Source: JBEIDK01 sp040383485 (GTDB taxonomy: Bacteria; Bacteroidota; Bacteroidia; UBA4408). Taken from it: 6,647 bases of DNA. The notes under the pieces were generated by a model. The model did not search any database. It worked only from the letters and a program-made list of their open reading frames with translations, and was not told where the DNA came from. Shown here in pieces: positions 1 through 6,339 of this stretch (position 1 is its first letter; each line of letters begins with the position of its first letter). The position numbers were made by a program, and so were the translations under genes. The stretch spans positions 1-6,647 of the forward strand of contig JBEIDK010000168.1 of assembly GCA_040383485.1 (NCBI GenBank). Reading direction: 5' to 3'.

Positions 1-348
1 AATGGCCGCTTCAATTTTTGTTTCGTCAATAGTTAAATATTCTGGATGAATGTCTACAAAAACTGGTGTGCAATTTTCCCATACTATTGCTGCTGTGGTA
101 GCTACATAACTAAACGGAGTTGTAATTACTTCTCCTCCATTGGCTAATAATTTTAACGCAATTTGTAAGGGAACAGTTCCATTATTGGTAATAATAATAT
201 TTGAAACCCTTAAATATTCTTTTAGTTTTTCTTCCAATTCAAGCACTAATGCTCCTCGATTGGTTAACCATTGGTTCTGCCAAATACGTTGCAGTTGCGC
301 TGTATATTCATCCAATGGAGGGAAAAAGGTTTTTGTTACGGTTATCAT
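1..348 (-). CDS. DegT/DnrJ/EryC1/StrS sugar aminotransferase, N-terminal part (runs off the window)
   Basis: A reading frame starts at the ATG at 348-346 and stays open for 116 codons to the window edge, so the C-terminal two thirds are missing. The product begins MITVTKTFFPPLDEY and contains WLTNRGALVLELEEKL, the phosphate-region motif NNGTVPLQIALK, and TTPFSYVATTAAIVWENCTPVFVDI. This is the usual N-terminal half of PLP-dependent nucleotide-sugar aminotransferases that convert a keto-sugar to an amino-sugar. The subfamily resembles 4-aminotransferases of the VioA/ArnB sort, but the substrate cannot be fixed from this part. The catalytic lysine lies outside the window. The start directly abuts a TAA at 351-349 that ends a decayed frame upstream, so the gene was probably translated as part of the same operon. 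No frameshift is seen in this stretch. Confidence 0.9.
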   Translation of the reverse strand, partial: MITVTKTFFPPLDEYTAQLQRIWQNQWLTNRGALVLELEEKLKEYLRVSNIIITNNGTVPLQIALKLLANGGEVITTPFSYVATTAAIVWENCTPVFVDIHPEYLTIDETKIEAAI

Positions 349-668
349 TTATTTAATATGAATAGATTTCTAATAAATGCCGCTGTTTGAACCAAAACGT
401 GTCATTTTATTTTTATCACAAAAATATTAAAATTTTTCGATGGCAATAATTGAATCATTTAAAAGTTTAATATCAATATTATACTCATCCTTTAAAATTC
501 ATAAATTCAATTCAACTTTTGGCTTTAGTTTTAAAAAAATAAATTAGGAAAAATATTATTTAATAAACATATTTTTTTTGATAAAATAATAGGAAATCTT
601 AAACGTACTAATTTGTCTAATATTCTATTTAAATTTCTAGTATAAACTTTACTTAGTAGCTTTTTCAT
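349..668 (-). pseudogene. Decayed gene remnant, possibly an acyltransferase
   Basis: This 320-bp stretch between two aminotransferase genes has no intact gene. An ATG at 668-666 overlaps the TAA of the upstream gene (TAATG) and opens 45 codons beginning MKKLLSKVYTRNLNRILDKL, with a stop at 533-531 just after a run of seven T on the coding strand. Adding one T to that run would continue the frame as LKLKPKVELNL. That second frame then carries three in-frame stops (TGA, TAA, TAG) before ending in TAA at 351-349, next to the following start. Its pieces include NDSIIAIEKF and MTRFGSNSGIY. The basic N-terminal helix followed by a FGSNSGIY-like strand is reminiscent of left-handed beta-helix O-acyltransferases of polysaccharide loci, but this is a weak guess. 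The original gene was probably longer and has also lost internal sequence. Confidence 0.55.
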
Positions 669-1777
669 TATCTAAAATTGATGCAGTTTGCAATAGTCTT
701 GCAAACTGCATCAACCATTTCCTCATTCATTCCGGGCCATATGGGCAAACTTAGACAAGTGCTCGCAATTTCTTCTGCAATTGGAAAATCGCCTTTTTTG
801 TAGCCTAAAAAATTATAGGCCGCTTGCAAGTGGGGTGGTATTGGGTAATGTATCAATGTACCAATTTCGTGTTCTGCTAAGTCTTTTTGAAGTACGTCGC
901 GCTTATTGGTTCGGATAACATATAAGTGATATACATGTGTTGAATCCTTTGCAATTGTTGGCAAAACAAGACCTTCAATGTTTTGTAATTTTTCGTTATA
1001 CCAACTTGCAATTTCATTACGTTGGATATTCCATTTAGAAAGTTGCATTAACTTAATGGACAGGAATGCCGCTTGACATTCGTCTAAACGGGTATTGTAC
1101 CCAATTACTTCATTAAAGTATTTTTTTTCGGAGCCGTAGTTTCTTAATGATAATGCTTTACGCGCTAACTCATCAGAGTTAGTTGTTATTGCTCCTGCAT
1201 CGCCTAATGCACCTAAGTTTTTACCCGGATAAAAGCTTGTTCCGTTAATATCGCCCCAATTGCCTGTTAATTTATTTTTATGCTTTGCTCCTTGCGATTG
1301 TGCATTGTCTTCAACCACAAACAAGTTGTGTTTTTTTACAATATCCATTATTGCTTCCATTTCGCAAGCTTGCCCGTATAAATGTACAGGCATTATAGCT
1401 TTTGTTTTCGGCGTTATGGCAGCTTCAATTAAATTAGGGTTTATATTGTAGGTATCTAATTTAGGCTCTACAAAAATAGGCGTTGCACCAGTATAAGTAA
1501 CTGCTAAAGCGGTTGCTATATATGTGTTTGAAGGCACAATCACCTCATCTCCTGCTCCAATGTTTAATGCTTTTAAAGCAATGTGCAAGGCATCTAATCC
1601 ATTACCAATTCCAATAGCATATTTTGTTTGGTTAAACTGTGCATATTCTTGTTCAAACTGTTTTACTCTTTCTCCTAATACAAACCAATTGCTATCATAG
1701 AAAGTTTCAAATGCCTTTACAATCTCATTTCTAAGAGGCTTGTGCATTCCATCAAAATTTAAAAAAGGGACTTTCAT
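668..1777 (-). CDS. FdtB/QdtB-like dTDP-3-keto-6-deoxyhexose 3-aminotransferase (DegT family)
   Basis: This 369-residue protein is full length for DegT/DnrJ/EryC1/StrS PLP aminotransferases. Visible motifs are NWFVLGERVKQFE near residue 30, IGNGLDALHIALKA at 56-70, VPSNTYIATALAV at 81-93, the PLP-ring region VVEDNAQSQGA at 154-164 with Asp157, and SFYPGKNLGALGDAG at 181-195. Lys186 in the last motif should form the Schiff base. RLDECQAAFLSIKL at 230-243 and the C-terminal LSLPIWPGM complete the fold. The NGLDAL and YPGKNLGALGDAG signatures are closest to 3-aminotransferases such as FdtB, QdtB and DesV/TylB, which make dTDP-3-amino-3,6-dideoxyhexoses from glutamate and the 3-keto sugar. The exact hexose is inferred. 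No FdtA-type ketoisomerase is seen here. The ATG at 1777 follows immediately on a TAA, and the stop overlaps the next start (TAATG), suggesting coupled translation. A run of eight A in the coding strand (1128-1121) is read cleanly. Confidence 0.9.
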   Translation of the reverse strand: MKVPFLNFDGMHKPLRNEIVKAFETFYDSNWFVLGERVKQFEQEYAQFNQTKYAIGIGNGLDALHIALKALNIGAGDEVIVPSNTYIATALAVTYTGATPIFVEPKLDTYNINPNLIEAAITPKTKAIMPVHLYGQACEMEAIMDIVKKHNLFVVEDNAQSQGAKHKNKLTGNWGDINGTSFYPGKNLGALGDAGAITTNSDELARKALSLRNYGSEKKYFNEVIGYNTRLDECQAAFLSIKLMQLSKWNIQRNEIASWYNEKLQNIEGLVLPTIAKDSTHVYHLYVIRTNKRDVLQKDLAEHEIGTLIHYPIPPHLQAAYNFLGYKKGDFPIAEEIASTCLSLPIWPGMNEEMVDAVCKTIANCINFR

Positions 1778-1987
1778 TTAGTATGTTTCTTTATTATATC
1801 GTTTTACATTTACGTCAAGCTCAGCAACAATTGTTGCTATTTTTTGACGAGTTGGATATTTGTTTTTTAGAACATAATTTGTAATTTCTTATGAATATTC
1901 CTCAAAACCATTTTTAATAATTGCATAGGTTTTCACTGAAATTGGTTTAATAGAAACATAGCGACTAAATGGTTTTTGGTTTTTCAT
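1778..1987 (-). pseudogene. Interrupted 70-codon frame of unknown function upstream of the FdtB-like gene
   Basis: An ATG at 1987-1985, overlapping the TAA of the preceding fragment (TAATG), opens a frame reading MKNQKPFSRYVSIKPISVKT. It continues to a TAA at 1891-1889 after 32 codons. The same frame then resumes without an indel as EITNYVLKNKYPTRQKIAT and VAELDVNVKRYNKETY, ending in TAA at 1780-1778, directly before the next ATG. The two halves look like one protein tail: basic, amphipathic, with a YPTRQ...NVKRYN ending. They are separated only by a single nonsense codon after a serine. I do not recognise the family. It may be the C-terminal end of a larger sugar-modifying enzyme whose front half was deleted, because the frame can be read backwards a few codons (HKAPL) before the methionine. 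It is less likely to be an independent small gene. Confidence 0.5.
1823..1838. repeat. 16-bp perfect palindrome followed by a T run
   Basis: AGCAACAATTGTTGCT is an exact inverted repeat. Flanking arms CGTCAA (1813-1818) and TTGACG (1844-1849) are also complementary, giving a larger imperfect hairpin. On the plus strand it is followed by ATTTTTT, which resembles a weak intrinsic terminator opposing the operon. It lies inside the interrupted frame before the FdtB-like gene, about 45 bp from that gene's start. It may be chance. Confidence 0.35.
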
Positions 1988-2166
1988 TAGTGGCGCTTTG
2001 TGTCAACAATTGAATAATGGGCAACAGTACAATATTGAATTATGGAGCAGCCCATTCCTAAATTTGCGCCTGTCATAATTGAACTAATTCCCACTAGAAC
2101 AAACATTGGTGTTATTACTAATTTATCATATAATATTGCATCGTTCGTAATATGTAAGCTTTGCAT
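1987..2166 (-). pseudogene. Left-handed beta-helix (hexapeptide) acyltransferase fragment
   Basis: This 59-codon open frame runs from an ATG at 2166-2164 to a TAA at 1989-1987 and begins MQSLHITNDAILYDKLVITP. It continues with VGISSIMTGANLGMGCSIIQY and TVAHYSIVD. The short repeats with aliphatic residues every sixth position, and the TVAHYSIVD turn with a histidine that parallels the GHDC histidine of PglD/NeuD enzymes, identify one to three coils of a hexapeptide-repeat sugar acetyltransferase. Normal members have about 200 residues, so both the N-terminal domain and the C-terminal coils (the usual GAGSVV...GVPA region) are missing. It is most likely the residue of a deleted gene. The stop overlaps the ATG of the next broken frame. 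It could have acetylated the amino-sugar made by the neighbouring aminotransferase; that is inference. Confidence 0.6.
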
Positions 2167-2188
2167 AAGGAATATATACTAGATATTA

Positions 2189-2239
2189 TTAACTAACAGA
2201 ATAATGTTCTTGTAACAAGGTTTTTGTTACGTTAATCAT
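2189..2239 (-). pseudogene. 16-codon stub resembling the start of a DegT aminotransferase
   Basis: One base after the glycosyltransferase stop, an ATG at 2239-2237 opens MINVTKTLLQEHYSVS and ends in two consecutive TAA codons. The first 21 bases match the first 21 bases of the aminotransferase at 348 at 19 positions, and both encode an MI(T/N)VTKT start typical of this aminotransferase subfamily. It is probably the surviving 5' tip of a deleted aminotransferase gene. The piece is too short for certainty. Confidence 0.4.
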
Positions 2240-2240
2240 A

Positions 2241-3491
2241 CTAATTATTAGCTATTAATTCTTGCAATACATTAATTCTTGGTTTCATTTGATATTCATT
2301 AGAATAAACATTAATAAATTTCTGTCTTCCTTGTTCAGAAATTTTATACAGTTTTTCAGGATTTGAGATTAAGTTAATTACTTCGTTTTCTATCTGCTCT
2401 GAAACATTATTAATGATTATCAAATCTTCATTTTGAATAAAAGTAACATTTTGTTTTAGGTTATCAGCAATTAAACATACAACTCCATTTAAGGCTGCCT
2501 CTACAGCTGTACCTAAAGGGAACCCATCAAAAGCTCCTTTTGATAGCACAAATGGTTTATTTGGAGAGATTAGAACATCCATTTTTTTGTATATTGTACT
2601 TAAACTTTCTATATTTTGATATCCGTAAAATTTAATTTTTGACTTAATGCTTGAAACATCAATATCGGTTTCATCAAATCCTCCAATCACATGAAAATAA
2701 ACAAAATCAAATTTTGTTGCAAGCTTTTTTACAACTTCAATAAAAACATCGTAACCTTTATCTTCGCCTTTTGGGGAATATTTAGCGGCACAAAAACAAA
2801 TATCAAAGGTTACTTTATTTTTTAAATAGCTTTTCTTATTCAATAAATCTTTTAATAATGTGACTTGTGGCACTACACACCCAAAAATAAATTCAATTTT
2901 ATCTTGAGAACAAAATTTGTTATTGACTAAATAATCAAATGTGTAATGTTGGGTAACAATTACTTTTCTAAACATGGGTGAAGAAAATACACTTACCAAC
3001 ATGTTATCAGAAACATTGTCATTTATACTAAAGCCACCACCAGGATATAAGGTAAAAGCAAAGGGAACTTGATGCTTTTCAAGCCAAGACAAATTGTTAT
3101 AAATATTTACTATAAAAACACAATAATAAAGTTTTGCGTTTACATTTACTCTGCCCCAACTTATTTGTAACTTTTTCTTAAGTAACAGATGAGATGAAAT
3201 AAATTTATTGATATGGCTTTTGTGTTCCCTAATAGGCGTATTTATGTAGCTATATGCCGTTGGCTTCATTAAAATTTTTGAGTTTTCAAAACTATTTAAT
3301 AAAACACCAAACTCTTCCATCCTAAAACCGGATATAGGATGTGGAAAAATATCATCAAAAATTAATAACTCATACTTATGTTTGCCTTTAAAAGGAAGAA
3401 AATAATCATCTGCCCTTTTTATAATTCTATTTTTTAACCCTTTACCAAAATAATCGATTTTTTTATACAGGTTGTCAATACTCTTTTTCAT
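2241..3491 (-). CDS. GT-B family glycosyltransferase (GT4-like)
   Basis: This 416-residue cytoplasmic glycosyltransferase has two Rossmann-like domains. Counting from the ATG at 3491, the N-terminal half contains LLIFDDIFPHPISGFRMEEF near residues 42-61 and a glycine-rich LYPGGGFS near 148-155. The C-terminal nucleotide-sugar domain opens with FDICFCAAKYSPKGEDKGYDV near 229-248. It continues with VYFHVIGGFDE, IKFYGYQ, MDVLISPN, and KGAFDGFPLGTAVEAALNG near 318-336, which corresponds to the donor-binding glutamate region of GT4 enzymes. It should add one sugar to the lipid-linked glycan; donor and acceptor are unknown. I chose the start at 3491 because its ATG overlaps the wzt TGA (ATGA) and it begins MKKSIDNLYKK. 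The frame also extends ten codons upstream to 3521, inside wzt. No transmembrane segment is evident. Homopolymer runs of seven T are read intact. Confidence 0.88.
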   Translation of the reverse strand: MKKSIDNLYKKIDYFGKGLKNRIIKRADDYFLPFKGKHKYELLIFDDIFPHPISGFRMEEFGVLLNSFENSKILMKPTAYSYINTPIREHKSHINKFISSHLLLKKKLQISWGRVNVNAKLYYCVFIVNIYNNLSWLEKHQVPFAFTLYPGGGFSINDNVSDNMLVSVFSSPMFRKVIVTQHYTFDYLVNNKFCSQDKIEFIFGCVVPQVTLLKDLLNKKSYLKNKVTFDICFCAAKYSPKGEDKGYDVFIEVVKKLATKFDFVYFHVIGGFDETDIDVSSIKSKIKFYGYQNIESLSTIYKKMDVLISPNKPFVLSKGAFDGFPLGTAVEAALNGVVCLIADNLKQNVTFIQNEDLIIINNVSEQIENEVINLISNPEKLYKISEQGRQKFINVYSNEYQMKPRINVLQELIANN

Positions 3492-4756
3492 TTTAATACT
3501 CCTAAGTAAGAATTTTCCCAATTAAATTTTGGCCTAATTGTCCCTCCCCAATAACCAAAATAATTGCTTCTTTCAGAACCATCTTCTATCGTTTCTAGTG
3601 AAACTACTTTATCTAATTCTGCTAAAATTTCATAATTATTTCCAACTAGCAACACATTAAAGAAGTATTTTTGAGTATTAAAAAAATTAGGAGGAACTGT
3701 CATTTTACTTTTATATATGCCTATTGGTAAAGGTTTCCTATCAAGATTCGGGGCAGCTAAAATATATACGTCATTATCATCGAAAATAGAAATTGAAATA
3801 TTCAATACTTGACCATCAATAAAATTATAAAACTCGACTTCTAGTTCTAGCTCTTTTTCAATGTAAAATGCATCTTCGTGAGCTAAAAGTTTTATAGAAA
3901 TTATTTTAGCTTTAGAATTTCCTGGTGCATCCTCTACACTCCAAACTTTTTGTGTGGTTATTTCTTTGGAATTTGAATTATATAAATCTAAAACTTCATT
4001 AACATCAGAATATTTAACAACCTTGCCCTGCTCCAACAATAAACCTTTGTTACATAAACTTTTAACGGCCGCCATGTTGTGGCTTACAAATAAAACAGTT
4101 CTACCTTCGCCAGCAACATCCTTCATTTTGCCTAAACATTTTTTTTGAAACTCGGCATCTCCAACAGCTAATACTTCATCAACAATTAATATTTCAGGTT
4201 CTAGATGTGCAGCAACAGCAAAGCCTAATCTTACCATCATACCTGATGAGTATCGTTTTACAGGTGTTTCAAGGTATTTAGCTACACCACTAAACTCAAC
4301 AATTTCATCAAGTTTACTCTTGATTTCCTGTTTGGTCATACCCAAAATAGCTCCATTCAAATAAATGTTTTCACGTCCACTCAAATCAGGATGAAAACCT
4401 GTGCCGACTTCTAACAAAGCCGCTATTCTTCCTTTCACATTAACCTCTCCCGTTGTTGGTGTCGTTACTTGTGATAGTATTTTAAGTAAGGTAGATTTTC
4501 CTGCGCCATTTTTACCAATTATACCTAATACATCTCCTTGTTTTACTTCAAAATTAATATCCTTTAATGACCAAACATAATCACTTCCTCCTGTTGAGCT
4601 CCTATCATTTGTATCACCTATTTTTAAATATGGGTCTTCCTTGCCCCTCATCTTTGCCCATAGTCGATTCAGGTCATGAGAGATTGTACCTGTCCCTAAT
4701 TGCCCTAGCCTATATTGCTTGGATACATTTTCTACTTTAAGTATTACTCTACTCAT
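3488..4756 (-). CDS. wzt: ABC transporter ATP-binding protein for polysaccharide export, with C-terminal glycan-binding domain
   Basis: This 422-residue ATPase energises export of a lipid-linked O-antigen or capsule chain across the inner membrane. Walker A is GKNGAGKS at 81-88 (Lys87), the ABC signature is YSSGM at 169-173, Walker B is ILIVDE at 189-194 (Glu194), followed by AVGD, and the switch histidine is His226 in VSHNM. Between strands 1 and 2 there is an insert of about 40 residues (YRLGQLGTGTISHDL to EDPYLKIG), which I associate with Bacteroidota Wzt proteins. Residues from about 265 to 422 form an extra beta-rich domain ending GYWGGTIRPKFNWE. This corresponds to the Wzt carbohydrate-binding module that recognises the non-reducing end of a finished chain. 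Its presence implies that chain length is controlled by a terminal cap. The start lies 6 bp after wzm, and its TGA overlaps the next gene. Confidence 0.95.
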   Translation of the reverse strand: MSRVILKVENVSKQYRLGQLGTGTISHDLNRLWAKMRGKEDPYLKIGDTNDRSSTGGSDYVWSLKDINFEVKQGDVLGIIGKNGAGKSTLLKILSQVTTPTTGEVNVKGRIAALLEVGTGFHPDLSGRENIYLNGAILGMTKQEIKSKLDEIVEFSGVAKYLETPVKRYSSGMMVRLGFAVAAHLEPEILIVDEVLAVGDAEFQKKCLGKMKDVAGEGRTVLFVSHNMAAVKSLCNKGLLLEQGKVVKYSDVNEVLDLYNSNSKEITTQKVWSVEDAPGNSKAKIISIKLLAHEDAFYIEKELELEVEFYNFIDGQVLNISISIFDDNDVYILAAPNLDRKPLPIGIYKSKMTVPPNFFNTQKYFFNVLLVGNNYEILAELDKVVSLETIEDGSERSNYFGYWGGTIRPKFNWENSYLGVLK

Positions 4757-4762
4757 ATATAA

Positions 4763-5617
4763 TTAAACGGTATCCATAAATGATTTCTCTACTTTATGGA
4801 ATATAACCAAACTTATAAAGAAAATAAAAAGTGTAAAAATAAAACTATAGCCTAAGTGAAATAGATTAAACTCTCCGACACCTAAAAATGCGTACTTAAA
4901 TGTTTCGATAACACTAGTTACAGGATTTGCAAGTATTAGCCAACGATAATTTAAAGGCACTATAGAAAGTGGATAAACAATAGGAGATGCATACATTAAA
5001 ATTTGAACACCAAAGGTTACCAAAAACTTTAAGTCGCGATATTTAGTTGTTAAACTTGAAATAATTAAACCAAAACTTAAACCCATTAAGCCCATTAAAA
5101 TAATAAGAAAAGGTACCAATAGTAAAGTTGAGTTAGGATTTATTCTATCAGTAGTTACTAAAAAATAAATCCAAATAGCTACAAATAATATAAACTGTAC
5201 TCCTAGTTTTATTAAATTTGAAATCACAACAGATAATGGAACAATCATTCTTGGAAAATAAACCTTTCCAAAAATGTTTGCATTTGCTGTAAATGTATCG
5301 GCAGTTTTAGTAAGGGTGTCTGAGAAATAATTCCACAATGTAATGCCGCACATATAAAACAGCACCTGCGGCAATCCATCGGTTGAAATTTTTGCCAAGT
5401 TTCCGAAAATAATACTAAAAGTAATTGCCGTTATAATTGGTTGAATAAAGAACCAAATAGGCCCTAAAATAGTCTGCTTATAAAGAGCAACAAAATCGCG
5501 CCGAACAAACAAAAATAATAAATCTTTGTAGCGAATAATTTCACCTAATCGTAAGTTGTACCAATGATTATATGGCTTTATTGTTAAATCCCAATTGTCT
5601 TCAATTTGTTCTGTCAT
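4763..5617 (-). CDS. wzm: ABC-2 type polysaccharide export permease
   Basis: This 284-residue inner-membrane protein forms the channel partner of the adjacent ATPase. The N-terminal cytoplasmic section includes LGEIIRYKDLLFLFVRRDF. About six membrane spans follow, near residues 53-73, 84-100, 125-153, 166-189, 198-220 and 256-274. The motif YKQTILGPIWFFIQPI before the first span, and FPRMIVPLSVVISNLI after the second, are characteristic of Wzm/TagG/KpsM-type ABC-2 permeases. Length and topology are normal. Wzm dimers with two Wzt subunits move undecaprenyl-linked O-antigen or teichoic/capsular glycan to the periplasmic side. The ATG at 5617 overlaps the TGA of a decayed upstream frame (ATGA), so it was originally coupled to that gene. 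Because upstream genes are broken, translation now depends on independent initiation. The gene itself shows no damage. Confidence 0.95.
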   Translation of the reverse strand: MTEQIEDNWDLTIKPYNHWYNLRLGEIIRYKDLLFLFVRRDFVALYKQTILGPIWFFIQPIITAITFSIIFGNLAKISTDGLPQVLFYMCGITLWNYFSDTLTKTADTFTANANIFGKVYFPRMIVPLSVVISNLIKLGVQFILFVAIWIYFLVTTDRINPNSTLLLVPFLIILMGLMGLSFGLIISSLTTKYRDLKFLVTFGVQILMYASPIVYPLSIVPLNYRWLILANPVTSVIETFKYAFLGVGEFNLFHLGYSFIFTLFIFFISLVIFHKVEKSFMDTV

Positions 5618-5816
5618 TTTTGATTAAAAACCGTAGCTTTTTTAGTAGAGTAAATACTTAGCAAATCAACGATTTTTTTGTCTTTATACAAATTATACCT
5701 ATAAAATGTAGTTTTAATGGAAACATTCTCACACATTGAATTGTAATTAAAACCTTCTATTCAAATAAAAATTCTAAGTCTTCTTGTGTTAGTTTTTTTA
5801 CAAAACCTGCATAAAA
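5614..5816 (-). pseudogene. 3' remnant of an unidentified gene just upstream of wzm
   Basis: One frame reads FYAGFVKKLTQEDLEFLFE from 5816 and stops at a TAG (5759-5757). Shifting by one base continues it as IEGFNYNSMCENVSIKTTFY and ends in VDLLSIYSTKKATVFNQK with a TGA at 5616-5614. That TGA overlaps the wzm ATG. One extra A in the GAATAG stretch would join the two parts as FEIEGF. The aromatic- and lysine-rich composition and the preserved ATGA junction indicate the genuine C-terminal end of an operon gene rather than spacer. I do not recognise the family. It could be the tail of the glycosyltransferase whose first codons lie at 5893, after loss of the central part, or the tail of a separate gene. 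Confidence 0.5.
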
Positions 5817-5833
5817 TTAAATTTAATTGCCTG

Positions 5834-5893
5834 TTAAATAAATTTTTCGTGACCATAAGTAATCATGACTACGCTCACAATTGGTTGCATCAT
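5834..5893 (-). pseudogene. N-terminal stub of a family 2 glycosyltransferase
   Basis: An ATG at 5893-5891, overlapping the acetyltransferase stop (TAATG), opens MMQPIVSVVMITYGHEKFI and then meets TAA at 5836-5834. The VSVVMITYxHEKFI sequence is the first beta-strand and turn of GT-A/GT2 glycosyltransferases, where it binds the nucleotide. Past the stop the same frame reads QAIKFNFMQ, echoing the QAIxSVLMQ that normally follows. This points to a nonsense mutation at a usual Glu codon (GAA to TAA). After that the family resemblance ends. A normal gene would be 800 bp or more, but only about 270 bp separate this start from wzm, so most of the gene has been deleted. Confidence 0.7.
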
Positions 5894-6339
5894 TAAATTT
5901 CTAATAGTGGTAACATTTTTTTGATAACGGCAGGAACGCCAACAACTAAACAATTATCGGGAACATCTTTTGTAACTACCGAACCTGCGCCAACAATCAC
6001 ATTATTGCCAATAGTTGTTTTAGGCAAAACGGTTGCGTTAGAACCAAATACAGAATTGTCGCCAATTTTACAATTACCTGAAATATGAACTCTTGGCGAC
6101 ATTTCAACATAATTTCCAATAATACAATCATGCCCAATTGTGCAATTCAAATTAATTAAAACACATTGATTTATCGCAATATCGTTTGTAATTACTGTGC
6201 CTAACATAATATTATATCCATCTTTTATACTATTGCCGAAATGTCCTATACTAGCTTTTGTGCTAATTGTTGAAGTGAATTTACCTCCAAGTTCTTTAAA
6301 CTTATCATGTGATTCTCTACGCACATTAGGGTTTACCAA
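5893..6339 (-). CDS. Surviving left-handed beta-helix frame of the broken sugar acetyltransferase
   Basis: This is the longest intact frame of the frameshifted gene described at 5893-6541. It has no early ATG; the only initiator at its upstream end is a TTG at 6339, so it may not be translated at all. It encodes NPNVRRESHDKFKELGG followed by hexapeptide coils. These include CTIGHDCIIGNYVEMSP with the likely catalytic base His70, ISGNCKIGDNSVFGSNA, and the C-terminal VGAGSVVTKDVPDN and VVGVPAVIKK characteristic of PglD/NeuD/PerB acetyltransferases. These enzymes use acetyl-CoA to acetylate a 4-amino group on a UDP-, dTDP- or GDP-sugar. The trimeric helix portion looks complete, but without the N-terminal nucleotide-sugar domain it would probably not bind substrate properly. 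The stop overlaps the start of the following GT2 stub. Confidence 0.7.
   Translation of the reverse strand: MVNPNVRRESHDKFKELGGKFTSTISTKASIGHFGNSIKDGYNIMLGTVITNDIAINQCVLINLNCTIGHDCIIGNYVEMSPRVHISGNCKIGDNSVFGSNATVLPKTTIGNNVIVGAGSVVTKDVPDNCLVVGVPAVIKKMLPLLEI

Noticed and set aside
140..361. 73-codon plus-strand open frame
   Set aside because: It lies opposite the clear DegT aminotransferase N-terminus; its product is low-complexity and has no family features.
419..426. TATTTTTG on the minus strand, matching the Bacteroidota -7 consensus TAnnTTTG
   Set aside because: There is no convincing TTTG -33 partner at the right spacing, and such matches are frequent in AT-rich debris.
1260..1451. 63-codon plus-strand open frame
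   Set aside because: It is antisense to the well-supported FdtB-like gene and has cysteine-rich, non-family-like composition.
3489..3521. Upstream start of the glycosyltransferase at 3521
   Set aside because: The ATG at 3491 gives the standard ATGA overlap with wzt and a more natural N-terminus; the extra ten residues are simply wzt sequence in another frame.
3954..4148. 64-codon plus-strand open frame
   Set aside because: It is antisense to the wzt ATPase core and explained by codon bias of that gene.
5824..5890. Frame reading SHDYLWSRKIYLTGN over the GT2 stub
   Set aside because: The overlapping frame with VSVVMITYGHEKFI is unmistakably GT2 and begins at the TAATG junction; the other frame has stops on both sides and no known match, although it is in phase with the later GFVKKLTQ segment.
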